Origin: an uncultured Planctomycetota bacterium
GTDB lineage: Bacteria; Planctomycetota; Brocadiia; CAIUPP01
Length of the DNA: 36,959 bases
Assembly (NCBI GenBank): GCA_903901045.1
Contig: CAIUPP010000087.1
Location: 1-36,959 of the forward strand
Direction: 5' to 3'
Each line of letters starts with the position of its first letter. Position 1 is the stretch's first letter. Positions 15,806 through 24,469 of the stretch are shown here, one piece after another. A model generated the notes under the pieces. The model saw only the letters and a list, made by a program, of their open reading frames with translations. It made no database searches and had not been told where the DNA came from. The translations under genes were made by a program, and so were the position numbers.

Positions 15806-16744
15806 ATGAAGCGGATGCAATGGACCATGGCCGCGATTGCGGTCTGTGTGGCGTGGTGCGTATTAAGCATGGCGGCGGAGCCGGCCCCGTCGTCCACCCC
15901 CGCGACGGTCGGGCGGGCGTATCCGGGCCTGGCCTCGGGCGCATTGACTCATGCGCGGCTGGCGGAACTCCCGCAAGGGGTACTCCTCAGATCCGGCGAT
16001 ATTTCCGTCGGCGAGAAGGACGTTGCCGCCGCGGGCGCCGGCACGCCGGAAAAGGTGCGCGCTCAATTGGACAAGAACGGCTTCTTCGTTCTGGAACGGA
16101 TCGCTACCTCCAAACTCCTGGCGGCGGCCGCCAGGCAGGAGGCGGCGCGCGCCAACCGCGATGTGTCCAAGTCCGCCGATGGCGACGTGGTGAAGGAATA
16201 TCTCTCGGGCGTCCTCGATTCCATCCAGATCAGCGATGCGGAGGTGGCCGCCTTCTACGAACAGAACAAGATCATGTTCGGCTCGGCGGCGCCGGAGGCG
16301 GTCAAGACGCAACTTGCGCCATACCTTCGCGAGCAGAAGCAGCAGGAGGCGTACCGCGCGCTGATCGAATCGCTCGGGGAGAAGACGGCCATCGAGGTGT
16401 CCGCCCCGTGGGTCAAGAGCCAATCGCTCCTCACGCGCGACAATCCGGTGGACAAGGCGCGCCTCAGCGGCAAGCCGTCGCTGGTGGACTTCGGCTCCAA
16501 GGGCTGCGTCCCCTGCGACATGCTCGCGCCGATCCTGGAGACCTTGAAGAAAAAGTTTGACGGCCAGGCCAACGTCCTCTTCGTCTCCGTAGTCGAGGAG
16601 GAAATACTCGCGGCCCGCTATGGCATCGATAGCATCCCCGTCCAGGTGTTCTTCGACAAGGAGGGCAAGGAAGTCTCACGCCACGTCGGGTTCTTCCCGC
16701 AGCAGGAGATCGAGAAGAAGCTGGCCGAGATGGGGGTGAAATAG
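15806..16744 (+). CDS. Exported SurA-like / thioredoxin fusion protein
   Basis: 312 aa. Signal peptide at 1-23. Residues about 60-195 are helical and resemble the chaperone part of SurA/PpiC proteins (DISVGEKDVA, a long helix, then ISDAEVAAFYEQNK); no parvulin catalytic domain is apparent. Residues about 215-312 are a thioredoxin domain with GCVPC (Cys234, Cys237), close to that of the previous gene (PVQVFFDKEG). It lies between a thioredoxin and CcdA, so it is probably a periplasmic reductase or isomerase fed by CcdA. The SurA assignment rests on pattern only. Confidence 0.8.
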   Translation: MKRMQWTMAAIAVCVAWCVLSMAAEPAPSSTPATVGRAYPGLASGALTHARLAELPQGVLLRSGDISVGEKDVAAAGAGTPEKVRAQLDKNGFFVLERIATSKLLAAAARQEAARANRDVSKSADGDVVKEYLSGVLDSIQISDAEVAAFYEQNKIMFGSAAPEAVKTQLAPYLREQKQQEAYRALIESLGEKTAIEVSAPWVKSQSLLTRDNPVDKARLSGKPSLVDFGSKGCVPCDMLAPILETLKKKFDGQANVLFVSVVEEEILAARYGIDSIPVQVFFDKEGKEVSRHVGFFPQQEIEKKLAEMGVK

Positions 16745-16746
16745 CG

Positions 16747-17481
16747 GTGTTGGAGCATCTTTTTACCGCGCTGTCCAAGGGCATCGGAGGCACGCCGCTC
16801 ATCGGGCTGGGAGCGGCCCTTCTCTGGGGCATTCTGAGCGTCCTCTTGAGTCCCTGCCACCTGGCGAGCATCCCGCTGATCGTCGCCTTCGTCGAGGGAC
16901 AAGGGCGCATCTCGACGCGGCGCGCCTTCCTGATCTCCACGGCGTTTGCTTCAGGCGTCCTGGCGTCCATCGCGGCCATCGGCGTCGCCACTGCGGCGGC
17001 GGGACGGATGATGGGGGATGTGGGGCAGTACGGGAATTATCTCGTCGCGCTCATCTTCTTCATAATCGGCCTGCATCTGCTCGAAGTGATCCCCTTGCCC
17101 TGGTCCGGACCCGGGCAGGTCGCCTTGAAGCGCAAGGGAGTGCTTGCGGCGCTCCTGCTGGGACTTCTGTTCGGCGTGGCGCTGGGGCCGTGCACCTTTG
17201 CATTCATGGCCCCCGTGCTGGGGGTGGCGTTCCAGGCCGCGGGCGCGGGAATGGCGTTCGGCGTCTTGCTTCTGGCGGTATACGGCGTTGGACACTGCTC
17301 GGTGATCGTCTTTGCCGGCACCTTCACGGAAGTCGTGCAGCGCTACTTGAATTGGAACGAGCAATCCAGAGGCGCGGCCATCCTCCGAAAAGTGTGCGGC
17401 GCGCTCCTCCTGCTGGGCGGACTCTATTTGGTCTATACGGCCGGACCGCTGAGCGGCCGGATGGCAGGGGCGCATGAATGA
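16747..17481 (+). CDS. CcdA-type thiol electron transporter (DsbD core)
   Basis: 244 aa inner-membrane protein with about six helices. The redox Cys lie in LSPCHLAS (Cys37) and LGPCTFAF (Cys149), the paired positions of CcdA and of the DsbD membrane domain. It carries electrons from cytosolic thioredoxin to periplasmic thiol proteins, here most likely the two exported thioredoxins just upstream. The start is GTG, 2 bp after the previous stop; the end overlaps the permease gene by 8 bp. It would serve the arsenic island rather than cytochrome c assembly, as no cytochrome genes are near. Confidence 0.9.
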   Translation: MLEHLFTALSKGIGGTPLIGLGAALLWGILSVLLSPCHLASIPLIVAFVEGQGRISTRRAFLISTAFASGVLASIAAIGVATAAAGRMMGDVGQYGNYLVALIFFIIGLHLLEVIPLPWSGPGQVALKRKGVLAALLLGLLFGVALGPCTFAFMAPVLGVAFQAAGAGMAFGVLLLAVYGVGHCSVIVFAGTFTEVVQRYLNWNEQSRGAAILRKVCGALLLLGGLYLVYTAGPLSGRMAGAHE

Positions 17482-18529
17482 AGCGCGGAACAATATGAGC
17501 AACTCTTCGGGAAGGAACCTGCTCCGATACGCGCTTCCGGGAGCGGCCGGCGCGCTGATCTGGTACGCCATCTACAGCCACCTTCTGGTCGCGGCACAAT
17601 GGGTGACGTACGCCCTGCTGCAATTGGAACGCGGACGGCATTTCAGCGGCGCGGTGGAGTTCTTCCTCTACGAGACGCCCAAAGTGCTGATGCTCCTGAC
17701 GCTGGTGGTTTTCGGCGTGGGGGTGGTGCGCTCCTTCTTCACGCCGGAGCGCACACGGCGGATTCTCTCGGGCCGGCGCGAGTCGGTGGGCAACATCCTG
17801 GCGGCGCTGCTGGGGGTGGTGACCCCCTTCTGCTCCTGCTCGGCCGTCCCGCTGTTCATCGGCTTCGTCACCGCGGGAGTGCCGCTGGGGGTGACCTTCT
17901 CCTTTCTGATCGCCGCGCCGATGATTAATGAGGTGGCGCTTGTCCTGCTCTTCGGGCTTTTCGGATGGAAAGTGGCGGCGATCTATCTGACGACGGGGCT
18001 GGTGATTGCTGTCAGCGCGGGGTGGGCCATTGGCCGGCTGCGCATGGAGAAGCACGTCGAGGAATGGGTGTACCGGCAGCAGGTCGGCCTGAACGCGGGC
18101 GAAGAGGCTCTGTCATGGCCTGCGCGGCTGCGGTACGGCGCGGACGCCGTGCGCGACATCGTCGGGCGCGTGTGGCCGTACGTGGTGGCGGGCATTGCGC
18201 TGGGCGCGGGCATCCACGGCTACGTGCCGGAGGGATTTCTCGCCTCCTTCATGGGGAAAGGGGCGTGGTGGGCCGTTCCCGTGGCGGTGCTGCTGGGTGT
18301 GCCCATGTACTCCAACGCGGCCGGGATCATCCCGATCGTGCAGGCGTTGCTGGAAAAGGGCGCGGCGCTCGGCACGGTGCTTGCCTTCATGATGTCGGTG
18401 ATCGGCCTGTCGCTGCCGGAGGCGGTGATCCTGCGCAAGGTGCTGAAGATGCGCCTGCTGTTCGTCTTCTTCGGCGTGGTGGCCTTCGGCATCCTGATTG
18501 TCGGATACTTGTTCAACATCATCTTCTGA
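17474..18529 (+). CDS. ArsP/SO_0444-type permease (DUF318 family)
   Basis: 351 aa with about eight to ten membrane helices. The signature TPFCSCSAVPLF (Cys120, Cys122) and the second-repeat GVPMYSNAAGI are those of the permease family that includes ArsP, which exports trivalent organoarsenicals, and SO_0444-like metal exporters. The Cys pair in the membrane is the likely substrate ligand. With ArsM in the same cluster, export of methylated arsenite is plausible. The start overlaps ccdA. A cytosolic loop of about 60 residues separates the halves. Confidence 0.88.
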   Translation: MNEARNNMSNSSGRNLLRYALPGAAGALIWYAIYSHLLVAAQWVTYALLQLERGRHFSGAVEFFLYETPKVLMLLTLVVFGVGVVRSFFTPERTRRILSGRRESVGNILAALLGVVTPFCSCSAVPLFIGFVTAGVPLGVTFSFLIAAPMINEVALVLLFGLFGWKVAAIYLTTGLVIAVSAGWAIGRLRMEKHVEEWVYRQQVGLNAGEEALSWPARLRYGADAVRDIVGRVWPYVVAGIALGAGIHGYVPEGFLASFMGKGAWWAVPVAVLLGVPMYSNAAGIIPIVQALLEKGAALGTVLAFMMSVIGLSLPEAVILRKVLKMRLLFVFFGVVAFGILIVGYLFNIIF

Positions 18530-18547
18530 GGCGGGAAGGAGTTCAAG

Positions 18548-18880
18548 ATGAAGGTAAAGGCGGAGATTGACGCGGGAGTTTGCGGGTTCCACACGAGCGC
18601 CTGCGTCTCCAGCGAGGACAGCCAGCACGTCACGTTCGATATTCAGAGCGATTGCGGGAAAATTCGCGCCGTGGCGGAACTGCTCAAACGGAAGGGAGAG
18701 ATTGATGCCTACCAGGAGATCAGCACGAACGCGCCAAGCGTTGTCTTGGGCACCGCCTCCGGCGTTCTGAAGGGCTGCTGCGCGGCATGCGCAGTGCCCG
18801 TCGGACTTTTCAAGGGGATGCAGGTCGCGGCGGGGCTGGCGCTGCCCAAGGATATCCAGATTAACCTGCGCCGGGAGTAA
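18548..18880 (+). CDS. DUF6951-like small cysteine protein
   Basis: 110 aa. Motifs are AGVCGFHTSAC near the start, a Cys in IQSDCGKIRAVAELL, and KGCCAACAVPVG near residue 76. I recognise the pattern as that of the uncharacterised DUF6951 family, found beside permeases and metal genes; the assignment is from memory. No signal peptide. GGAAGGAG precedes the ATG at 18548, and arsC follows after 3 bp. It may be a metalloid chaperone or permease accessory; this is inference. Confidence 0.75.
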   Translation: MKVKAEIDAGVCGFHTSACVSSEDSQHVTFDIQSDCGKIRAVAELLKRKGEIDAYQEISTNAPSVVLGTASGVLKGCCAACAVPVGLFKGMQVAAGLALPKDIQINLRRE

Positions 18881-18883
18881 TCC

Positions 18884-19336
18884 ATGACGTCGAAACTGAA
18901 GATTCTTTTCCTCTGCACCGGCAACTCCTGCCGCAGCCAGATGGCGGAGGGGTGGGCGCGGCGGCTCAAGGGGGATCTGGTCGAGCCGTATTCCGCGGGG
19001 ACGCATCCTCAGCCGGTGAGCCTTCGCGCCATCAAGGTCATGGCGGAGGCGGGGGTGGACATCTCCGCCCATCGCTCCAAATCCGTGGCCGAGTTGAAGG
19101 ATATCGAGTTCGATTGCGTCGTCACCGTCTGCGACCACGCGCACGAAAGTTGCCTGCTCTTTCCCGGAAAGACTAAAGTGCTGCACGCCGGCTTCGACGA
19201 TCCGCCGCGCCTGGCGGAGCGCGCCGCGACCGAGGAGGAGGCGCTGGCGCACTACCGCCGCGTGCGGGATGAAATCAAGGAGTTCGTGCTGCGGTTGCCG
19301 GAGGCGCTGCAAGGCGGCGCGTCCTGGCGTGCGTGA
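18884..19336 (+). CDS. arsC: Arsenate reductase ArsC, thioredoxin-coupled type
   Basis: 150 aa with the low-molecular-weight phosphatase fold. The P-loop is CTGNSCRS (Cys11, Cys16), and the redox pair is Cys83 and Cys90 in CDHAHESC. These match Cys10, Cys15, Cys82 and Cys89 of Staphylococcus pI258 ArsC with an offset of one. It reduces arsenate to arsenite in the cytosol and passes a disulfide along Cys11-83-90 to thioredoxin. Candidate thioredoxins are in the same operon. The product is exported by ACR3 or methylated by ArsM. Confidence 0.95.
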   Translation: MTSKLKILFLCTGNSCRSQMAEGWARRLKGDLVEPYSAGTHPQPVSLRAIKVMAEAGVDISAHRSKSVAELKDIEFDCVVTVCDHAHESCLLFPGKTKVLHAGFDDPPRLAERAATEEEALAHYRRVRDEIKEFVLRLPEALQGGASWRA

Positions 19337-19347
19337 CGTTAATAGAG

Positions 19348-19560
19348 TCCGTCATTGCGAGGTCGGCGCGCTGCAAACTGTTCATGGCTCTATGGCGTCG
19401 TCGCGCCGGCCGTGGCAATCTTCCGGTTCTGGAGCCCTCTTTGCCGGCGAACGGCGGCGGGGGCGCGCGGGTGGCGAAGCAGGAAGATCGCCACGTTCGC
19501 GCCGGGACCGCATGGGAGCTTTTTGACGCCTATTGGCGGCGCTCACTCGCGATGACAATT
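19348..19560. repeat. GTCATTGCGAGG-type inverted-repeat element, copy 1
   Basis: Outer ends GTCATTGCGAGG (19351) and CTCGCGATGAC (19546-19556); inner arms GTGGCAATCTTCC (19412-19424) and GGAAGATCGCCAC (19482-19494). Similar elements are scattered in many bacterial genomes. It separates arsC from acr3 and fills most of the 284-bp gap. I see no gene in it. Confidence 0.8.
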
Positions 19561-19620
19561 GTTACGGCGCCAGCGAACAAAGCGTACCCCAGTTCTTCGA
19601 GTACAGAGGAGTAATGGAAG

Positions 19621-20732
<1,112 letters not shown>

Positions 20733-20748
<16 letters not shown>

Positions 20749-21212
20749 GCGGCAACCCGAAGGCGGCCATGAAGATGTTCCTGGAAGGCTACAACTGTGC
20801 GCAGGCCGTTCTAGTCTGCTGTGGCGAAAGATATGGTTTGCCTCGTGAGACGGCCATCCGGGTCGGCCAAGCGTTCGGCGGCGGCATGGGGAAGACCGGG
20901 AACGTCTGCGGCGCGGTGACCGGCGCGCTGATGGTCGTCGGCCTCCAATGCGCCGTCACGGATGGGAGCGATTCGGCGGCCAAGCAGGAGGCGCATCGGC
21001 TGGCACAGGAATTCATGGCGCGCTTCAAGGCGCTCCATGGCTCGCTTCTGTGCCGCGAGTTGCTCGACTGCGACCTGAGCACGAAGGAAGGTTCCGCAAA
21101 GGCGCATGAAACGGGCGTCACAAAGGCGGTTTGTCCCGGCCTCGTCAGGGATGCCGCCAAGATCATTGAAGAGGTCCTATTTCTCAAGGAGCAATGCCAT
21201 GAAACAAAGTGA
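20733..21212 (+). CDS. C_GCAxxG_C_C family protein
   Basis: 159 aa. The family signature appears as [17 protein letters not shown] near the start, [20 protein letters not shown] in the middle, then CRELLDCDL and VCPG. These spaced Cys define the probable redox or metal-binding C_GCAxxG_C_C family, which has no proven function. Its genes often neighbour ACR3 and ArsM. The start at 20733 has GGAG about 12 nt upstream and overlaps acr3; an ATG at residue 13 is possible. The end overlaps arsM by 14 bp, so the three genes are coupled. Confidence 0.85.
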
Positions 21213-21987
21213 TCGAACCCACGACTTGGTGAAGAAGGCCTACGGCGAGGTGGCGCGCGCGGGCAGGGACTGCCGCGAAGGATCGAACTGCTGCAACAAG
21301 CATTACGTCATGCCCGACCATCCCGTGCCCGGCGCGGACCTGGGGCTCTCCTGCGGGAACCCCGTCAGCTTCGCGCAGTTGCGCGAGGGGGACGCGGTGC
21401 TGGACCTCGGCAGCGGCGCGGGGCGCGATGCCTTCCTGGCGGCGCAGCGCGTCGGTGCGACGGGGCGCGTGATCGGCGTGGACATGACTCCGGAAATGCT
21501 CGAACTGGCCGCGCGCAACGCGGAGAAATTCAGGGAAACCACGGGGCTGTCCAACGTCGAGTTCCGCAAAGGGCAGATCGAGCGATTGCCGCTGCGGGAT
21601 GGCGAAGTCAACGTGGTCATGTCCAACTGCGTCATCAACCTGAGTCCCGACAAGCCGGCCGTCTTCCGCGAGGCGTTTCGCGCGCTGCGCGCCGGCGGGC
21701 GGCTGCTGGTCAGCGATATCGTCCTGCTGCGCCCGCTGGCGGAGGAGCTGCGGCACAGCGAGGCGCTCTATGCCGCCTGCATCGCGGGAGCCATCGGCAA
21801 GGCGGAGTACCTCCAGGCGATCCGCGACGCGGGCTTCGCGCAAGTGGAGATCCTCGCGGACCACCTCTACTCCAGCGCCGACGCCGCAGGCGACCCGATC
21901 ACCACCCAGGTCGGCGCCGACCTGGAGGGGGCCGCCGCCAGCATTACCGTCTCCGCCGTCAAGCCGGGCTGCTGCTGCGAACGTTGA
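21199..21987 (+). CDS. arsM: Arsenite S-adenosylmethionine methyltransferase ArsM
   Basis: 262 aa. The SAM-binding motif is VLDLGSGAGRD (about 68-76), followed by the acidic loop IGVDMT. Three Cys match those that bind As(III) in ArsM enzymes: Cys52 (LSCGNP), Cys144 (SNCVINL) and Cys194 (YAACIAG). The 50-residue spacing of the last two equals that in the Cyanidioschyzon enzyme. An extra C-terminal CCC run may also bind metalloid. It methylates arsenite in the cytosol; the ArsP-like permease could export trivalent products. AGGAG precedes the ATG by about 8 nt. Confidence 0.95.
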   Translation: MKQSDRTHDLVKKAYGEVARAGRDCREGSNCCNKHYVMPDHPVPGADLGLSCGNPVSFAQLREGDAVLDLGSGAGRDAFLAAQRVGATGRVIGVDMTPEMLELAARNAEKFRETTGLSNVEFRKGQIERLPLRDGEVNVVMSNCVINLSPDKPAVFREAFRALRAGGRLLVSDIVLLRPLAEELRHSEALYAACIAGAIGKAEYLQAIRDAGFAQVEILADHLYSSADAAGDPITTQVGADLEGAAASITVSAVKPGCCCER

Positions 21988-22145
21988 CGGCAACGGAGCT
22001 AACCGCCAAGACGCCAAGATCGCCAGGAACGGCCGTCACGGCTGGCGACTGCAACCGTGAAGATCACTGGTTTTGCAGGGCGTAGCCGTTTGCGTTATCC
22101 TGTCCTTGCAGTCCTTTATGTCCCTTTTGTCCTTTGCAGGGCAGC
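21985..22145. repeat. Two short-word repeats after arsM
   Basis: 21986-22028 has GACGGCAACGG and then words CGCCAAGA, CGCCAAGAT, CGCCAGG (period about 8). 22096-22143 has TGTCCTTGCA, GTCCTTTAT, GTCCCTTTT, GTCCTTTGC (period about 9). The two do not pair with each other. Confidence 0.6.
22073..22101 (+). promoter_or_regulatory. Candidate promoter of the aminotransferase gene
   Basis: TTGCAG (22073-22078), 17 bp, TATCCT (22096-22101). The -10 is contributed by the GTCCTT-word repeat. Confidence 0.4.
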
Positions 22146-22148
22146 AGC

Positions 22149-23003
22149 ATGGCTCACGTATACCTCAACGGCGCAATTCTCGAGGACTCCGCCGCCGCGC
22201 TCTCGCCGCACGAGCGCGGGTTCCTGTATGGCGACGGGCTGTTTGAGACGCTGCGCGCTTACGGCGGGCGGCTCTTCCGGCTTGGCGACCACCTCGCGCG
22301 GCTGCGCGCTTCGGCGGAGTTTCTTCGCCTGCGCGTTCCCGCGACCGACGAGGCGATTCGCGACGCCATCGGCGCGCTCCTCAAGGCCGACGCCTGCCCG
22401 GACGCTTACGTGCGCCTGACGCTCACCCGCGGCGCGGCGGGGCGCGGCATGCGCCTGGACCCGCCGGAGAACCCCACGCTCCTCATCGTCGTGCGCCCGC
22501 TGCAGGCGTACCCGGCGGACCATTACCGCCACGGCCTCAAGCTCATCGTCAGCGCCTACCGCCAGAGCTCGCATAACCCGCTGGCGCGGCACAAAACGCT
22601 CAACTACCTGCTCTACCTGCTCGCCCGGCAGGAGGCGACCGACGCGGGCGCCAACGGCGCAATCCTGCTGAATGAGTTCGGGCAGGTGACCGAGGAGTCC
22701 GCCGCGAACCTCTTCCTCGTGCGCGAGGGAGGGCTCGTCACGCCGCCGGCGCACTGCGGCCTGCTGCCGGGCGTGGCACGCGCGGTGGTGATGGAGCTGG
22801 CGAAGGGGGCGGGCATCGCCCTTGAGGAACGGCCCGTCGCGGCGGGGGAGCTGTTCGAGGCGGAGGAGCTTTTACTGACCAACTCCCTGATGGAGGTCAT
22901 GCCAGTGCGGCACGTGGACCGGCGCGCGCTGGGCGTGAAATCGCCCGGCCCGGTCACGCTGCGGCTCATGGCGGCATACCGCGCGGCGACGGCGGCTGAT
23001 TAA
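22149..23003 (+). CDS. Class IV PLP-dependent aminotransferase / aminodeoxychorismate lyase-like
   Basis: 284 aa. Fold-type IV features: GFLYGDGLFETLRAYGG near 24-40, the PLP lysine Lys149 in RHKTLNYL, the phosphate-binding EESAANLF, and LLTNSLMEVMPV near the end. The family contains IlvE, D-amino-acid aminotransferase and PabC; these cannot be separated safely by eye. The short length and LFETLRAY favour PabC or a D-amino-acid aminotransferase over IlvE. ATG 22149 has AGGG about 8 nt upstream. It stands alone with its own candidate promoter. Confidence 0.88.
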   Translation: MAHVYLNGAILEDSAAALSPHERGFLYGDGLFETLRAYGGRLFRLGDHLARLRASAEFLRLRVPATDEAIRDAIGALLKADACPDAYVRLTLTRGAAGRGMRLDPPENPTLLIVVRPLQAYPADHYRHGLKLIVSAYRQSSHNPLARHKTLNYLLYLLARQEATDAGANGAILLNEFGQVTEESAANLFLVREGGLVTPPAHCGLLPGVARAVVMELAKGAGIALEERPVAAGELFEAEELLLTNSLMEVMPVRHVDRRALGVKSPGPVTLRLMAAYRAATAAD

Positions 23004-23007
23004 TTAG

Positions 23008-23156
23008 CCGTCATTGCGAGGAGTGCCCCCGCGGAACGCGGGGCACGACGCGGCAATCTTCAAGTTCTCCGTTGCCGCCCGTTACGGCAAGGGAACGGCC
23101 AACGACAAACGGGAAGATTGCCACGGCCTTCGCTGCGCTCGGCCTCGCAATGACCT
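23008..23156. repeat. GTCATTGCGAGG-type inverted-repeat element, copy 2
   Basis: Outer GTCATTGCGAGGAG (from 23010) and CCTCGCAATGAC (to 23154); inner GGCAATCTTC (23052-) and GGAAGATTGCC (23111-). The central part differs from copy 1, so the conserved parts are the ends and the inner arms. It fills the gap between the aminotransferase and the RluD-like gene. Confidence 0.82.
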
Positions 23157-23184
23157 CTAATGGATGACGCCATCCCATCCCCGT

Positions 23185-23214
23185 TTGACCTCCCTCCACC
23201 CCCGCCGATATGAT
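23185..23214 (+). promoter_or_regulatory. Promoter giving a leaderless rluD-like transcript
   Basis: TTGACC (23185-23190), 18 bp, TATGAT (23209-23214). The ATG at 23222 falls where transcription would begin. Confidence 0.5.
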
Positions 23215-23221
23215 CAGCCGC

Positions 23222-24217
23222 ATGGAACGATCCGGCGAACCCATCATTGAAGAGATCACCGTCGCCGACGAGGCCGCGCGGCTGAGGCTGGACAAGTTCC
23301 TCAGCCTGGCCTTCCGCGACTACTCGCGCAGTTTCCTGGCGCGCGCCATCCGCGAAGGGCGCGTCACCCTCGGCGGCAAACCGGCCAAGCCCAGCGTCCA
23401 GGTGAGCCCCGGCGACCGCGTTCGCGTCGAGCTCCCGATCCTCGTCCCCGACCGGTTGGAGGCGGAGGCGATCCCTCTGGAGATCCTGTACGAGGATGAG
23501 GATATCCTGGCGATCAACAAGCCCCCCGACATGGTCGTGCATCCCTCGCGAGGCGCGGCGCACGGCACGCTGGCGAATGCGCTGCTGCACCACTGCCGGA
23601 CGGGGCTGAGCGACGTGAACGGCCCGCTGCGCCCCGGCATCGTGCACCGGCTCGACCGCGACACCAGCGGCATCATCCTGGCCGCCAAGAGCAACGCCGC
23701 CCACTCGCGCCTCGCGGCGCAGTTTCAGGACCGGCTGGTGAAGAAGGAGTACGCCGCCATCGTGCGCGGGGCGATGGAGCACGACTCGGGCGAGGTGAAC
23801 CTGCCCATCGCGCGCGACTCGCGGATGCGCGCGCGCATGTGCGTGCGCACCGGCGGACGCAAGGCGATCTCGCGCTGGTTCGTCGAGGAGCGTTTCGCGC
23901 GCTTCACCCTCGTGCGCGTCGAGCCGCACACCGGGCGCACGCACCAGATCCGCGTCCACCTGAGTTCCCTGCACCACCCCGTCGCAGCCGACGCGCTCTA
24001 CGGCGGCGGGGAGGCGGTGACGATGGAGGAGGTCGCCGGCCGCAGCGGACGCGGGGTGACGGAGCCGCTGATCAGCCGCCAGGCGCTGCACGCGCGGCGC
24101 ATCCGCTTTGCCCACCCGATCAGCGGGAAGGAGATGGACCTGCGCGCCGAGCCGCCGGAGGATTTCCAGCGGCTGCTGAAGGCGTTGAGGGAGGCGGGGG
24201 GCCGAATTGATAAGTGA
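23222..24217 (+). CDS. RluD-family 23S rRNA pseudouridine synthase
   Basis: 331 aa. An N-terminal S4 RNA-binding domain (about 15-65, RLDKFLSLAF and REGRVTLGGK) is followed by the catalytic domain, with the active Asp in HRLDRDTSG and the later motifs VEPHTGRTHQIRVHL and HARRIRF. RluD-type enzymes convert uridines in 23S rRNA helix 69 or nearby. The earlier ATG at 23210 lies inside the -10 hexamer, so 23222 is preferred; it has no Shine-Dalgarno. The last residues (IDK) and the stop codon are encoded by the word repeat starting at 24204. Confidence 0.93.
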   Translation: MERSGEPIIEEITVADEAARLRLDKFLSLAFRDYSRSFLARAIREGRVTLGGKPAKPSVQVSPGDRVRVELPILVPDRLEAEAIPLEILYEDEDILAINKPPDMVVHPSRGAAHGTLANALLHHCRTGLSDVNGPLRPGIVHRLDRDTSGIILAAKSNAAHSRLAAQFQDRLVKKEYAAIVRGAMEHDSGEVNLPIARDSRMRARMCVRTGGRKAISRWFVEERFARFTLVRVEPHTGRTHQIRVHLSSLHHPVAADALYGGGEAVTMEEVAGRSGRGVTEPLISRQALHARRIRFAHPISGKEMDLRAEPPEDFQRLLKALREAGGRIDK

Positions 24218-24246
24218 TGATTGCTGATTGATTATTGGTGATTGGC
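24204..24246. repeat. 7-bp word repeat (GATTGAT type), overlapping the gene end
   Basis: Heptamers AATTGAT, AAGTGAT, GATTGCT, GATTGAT, TATTGGT, GATTGG. This is the reverse-complement type of 2357-2400. It provides the last codons and the TGA of the rluD-like gene. Confidence 0.65.
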
Positions 24247-24264
24247 GGCGCCGCGTCGAAGCGA

Positions 24265-24462
24265 GTGTAGGGGCGCAGCATGCTGCGCCCTGGCCCAGGA
24301 GGGTGGGCGCTGCTGGGGATTTGCCGTTCGGAGGAAGGTAGAAACGAACGATGATCGCGGGTTTGAGAACCCGCGCTACATGGTCTCCGCGCGGGCCAAA
24401 AGCTCGCGCTGCACAGTTTTCCCGCGCAACGCGTGTAGCGCGGGCTTCAGCCCGCGAGTCTT
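24265..24462. repeat. Composite palindromes, modules D, B and C
   Basis: Module D 24268-24292 (GGGGCGCAGCATGCTGCGCCC), module B 24350-24376 (CGCGGGTTTGAGAACCCGCG) with GTAGAAACGAAC just before it, and module C 24433-24460 (TAGCGCGGGCTTCAGCCCGCG). The same three modules appear at 30945-31132 in the order C, A, B, D. Otherwise this 250-bp gap is empty. Confidence 0.8.
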
Positions 24463-24469
24463 CGCATCC

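Noticed and set aside
19333-19614. A 93-codon frame before acr3
   Set aside because: It lies wholly in an inverted-repeat element and has no ribosome site or conserved pattern.
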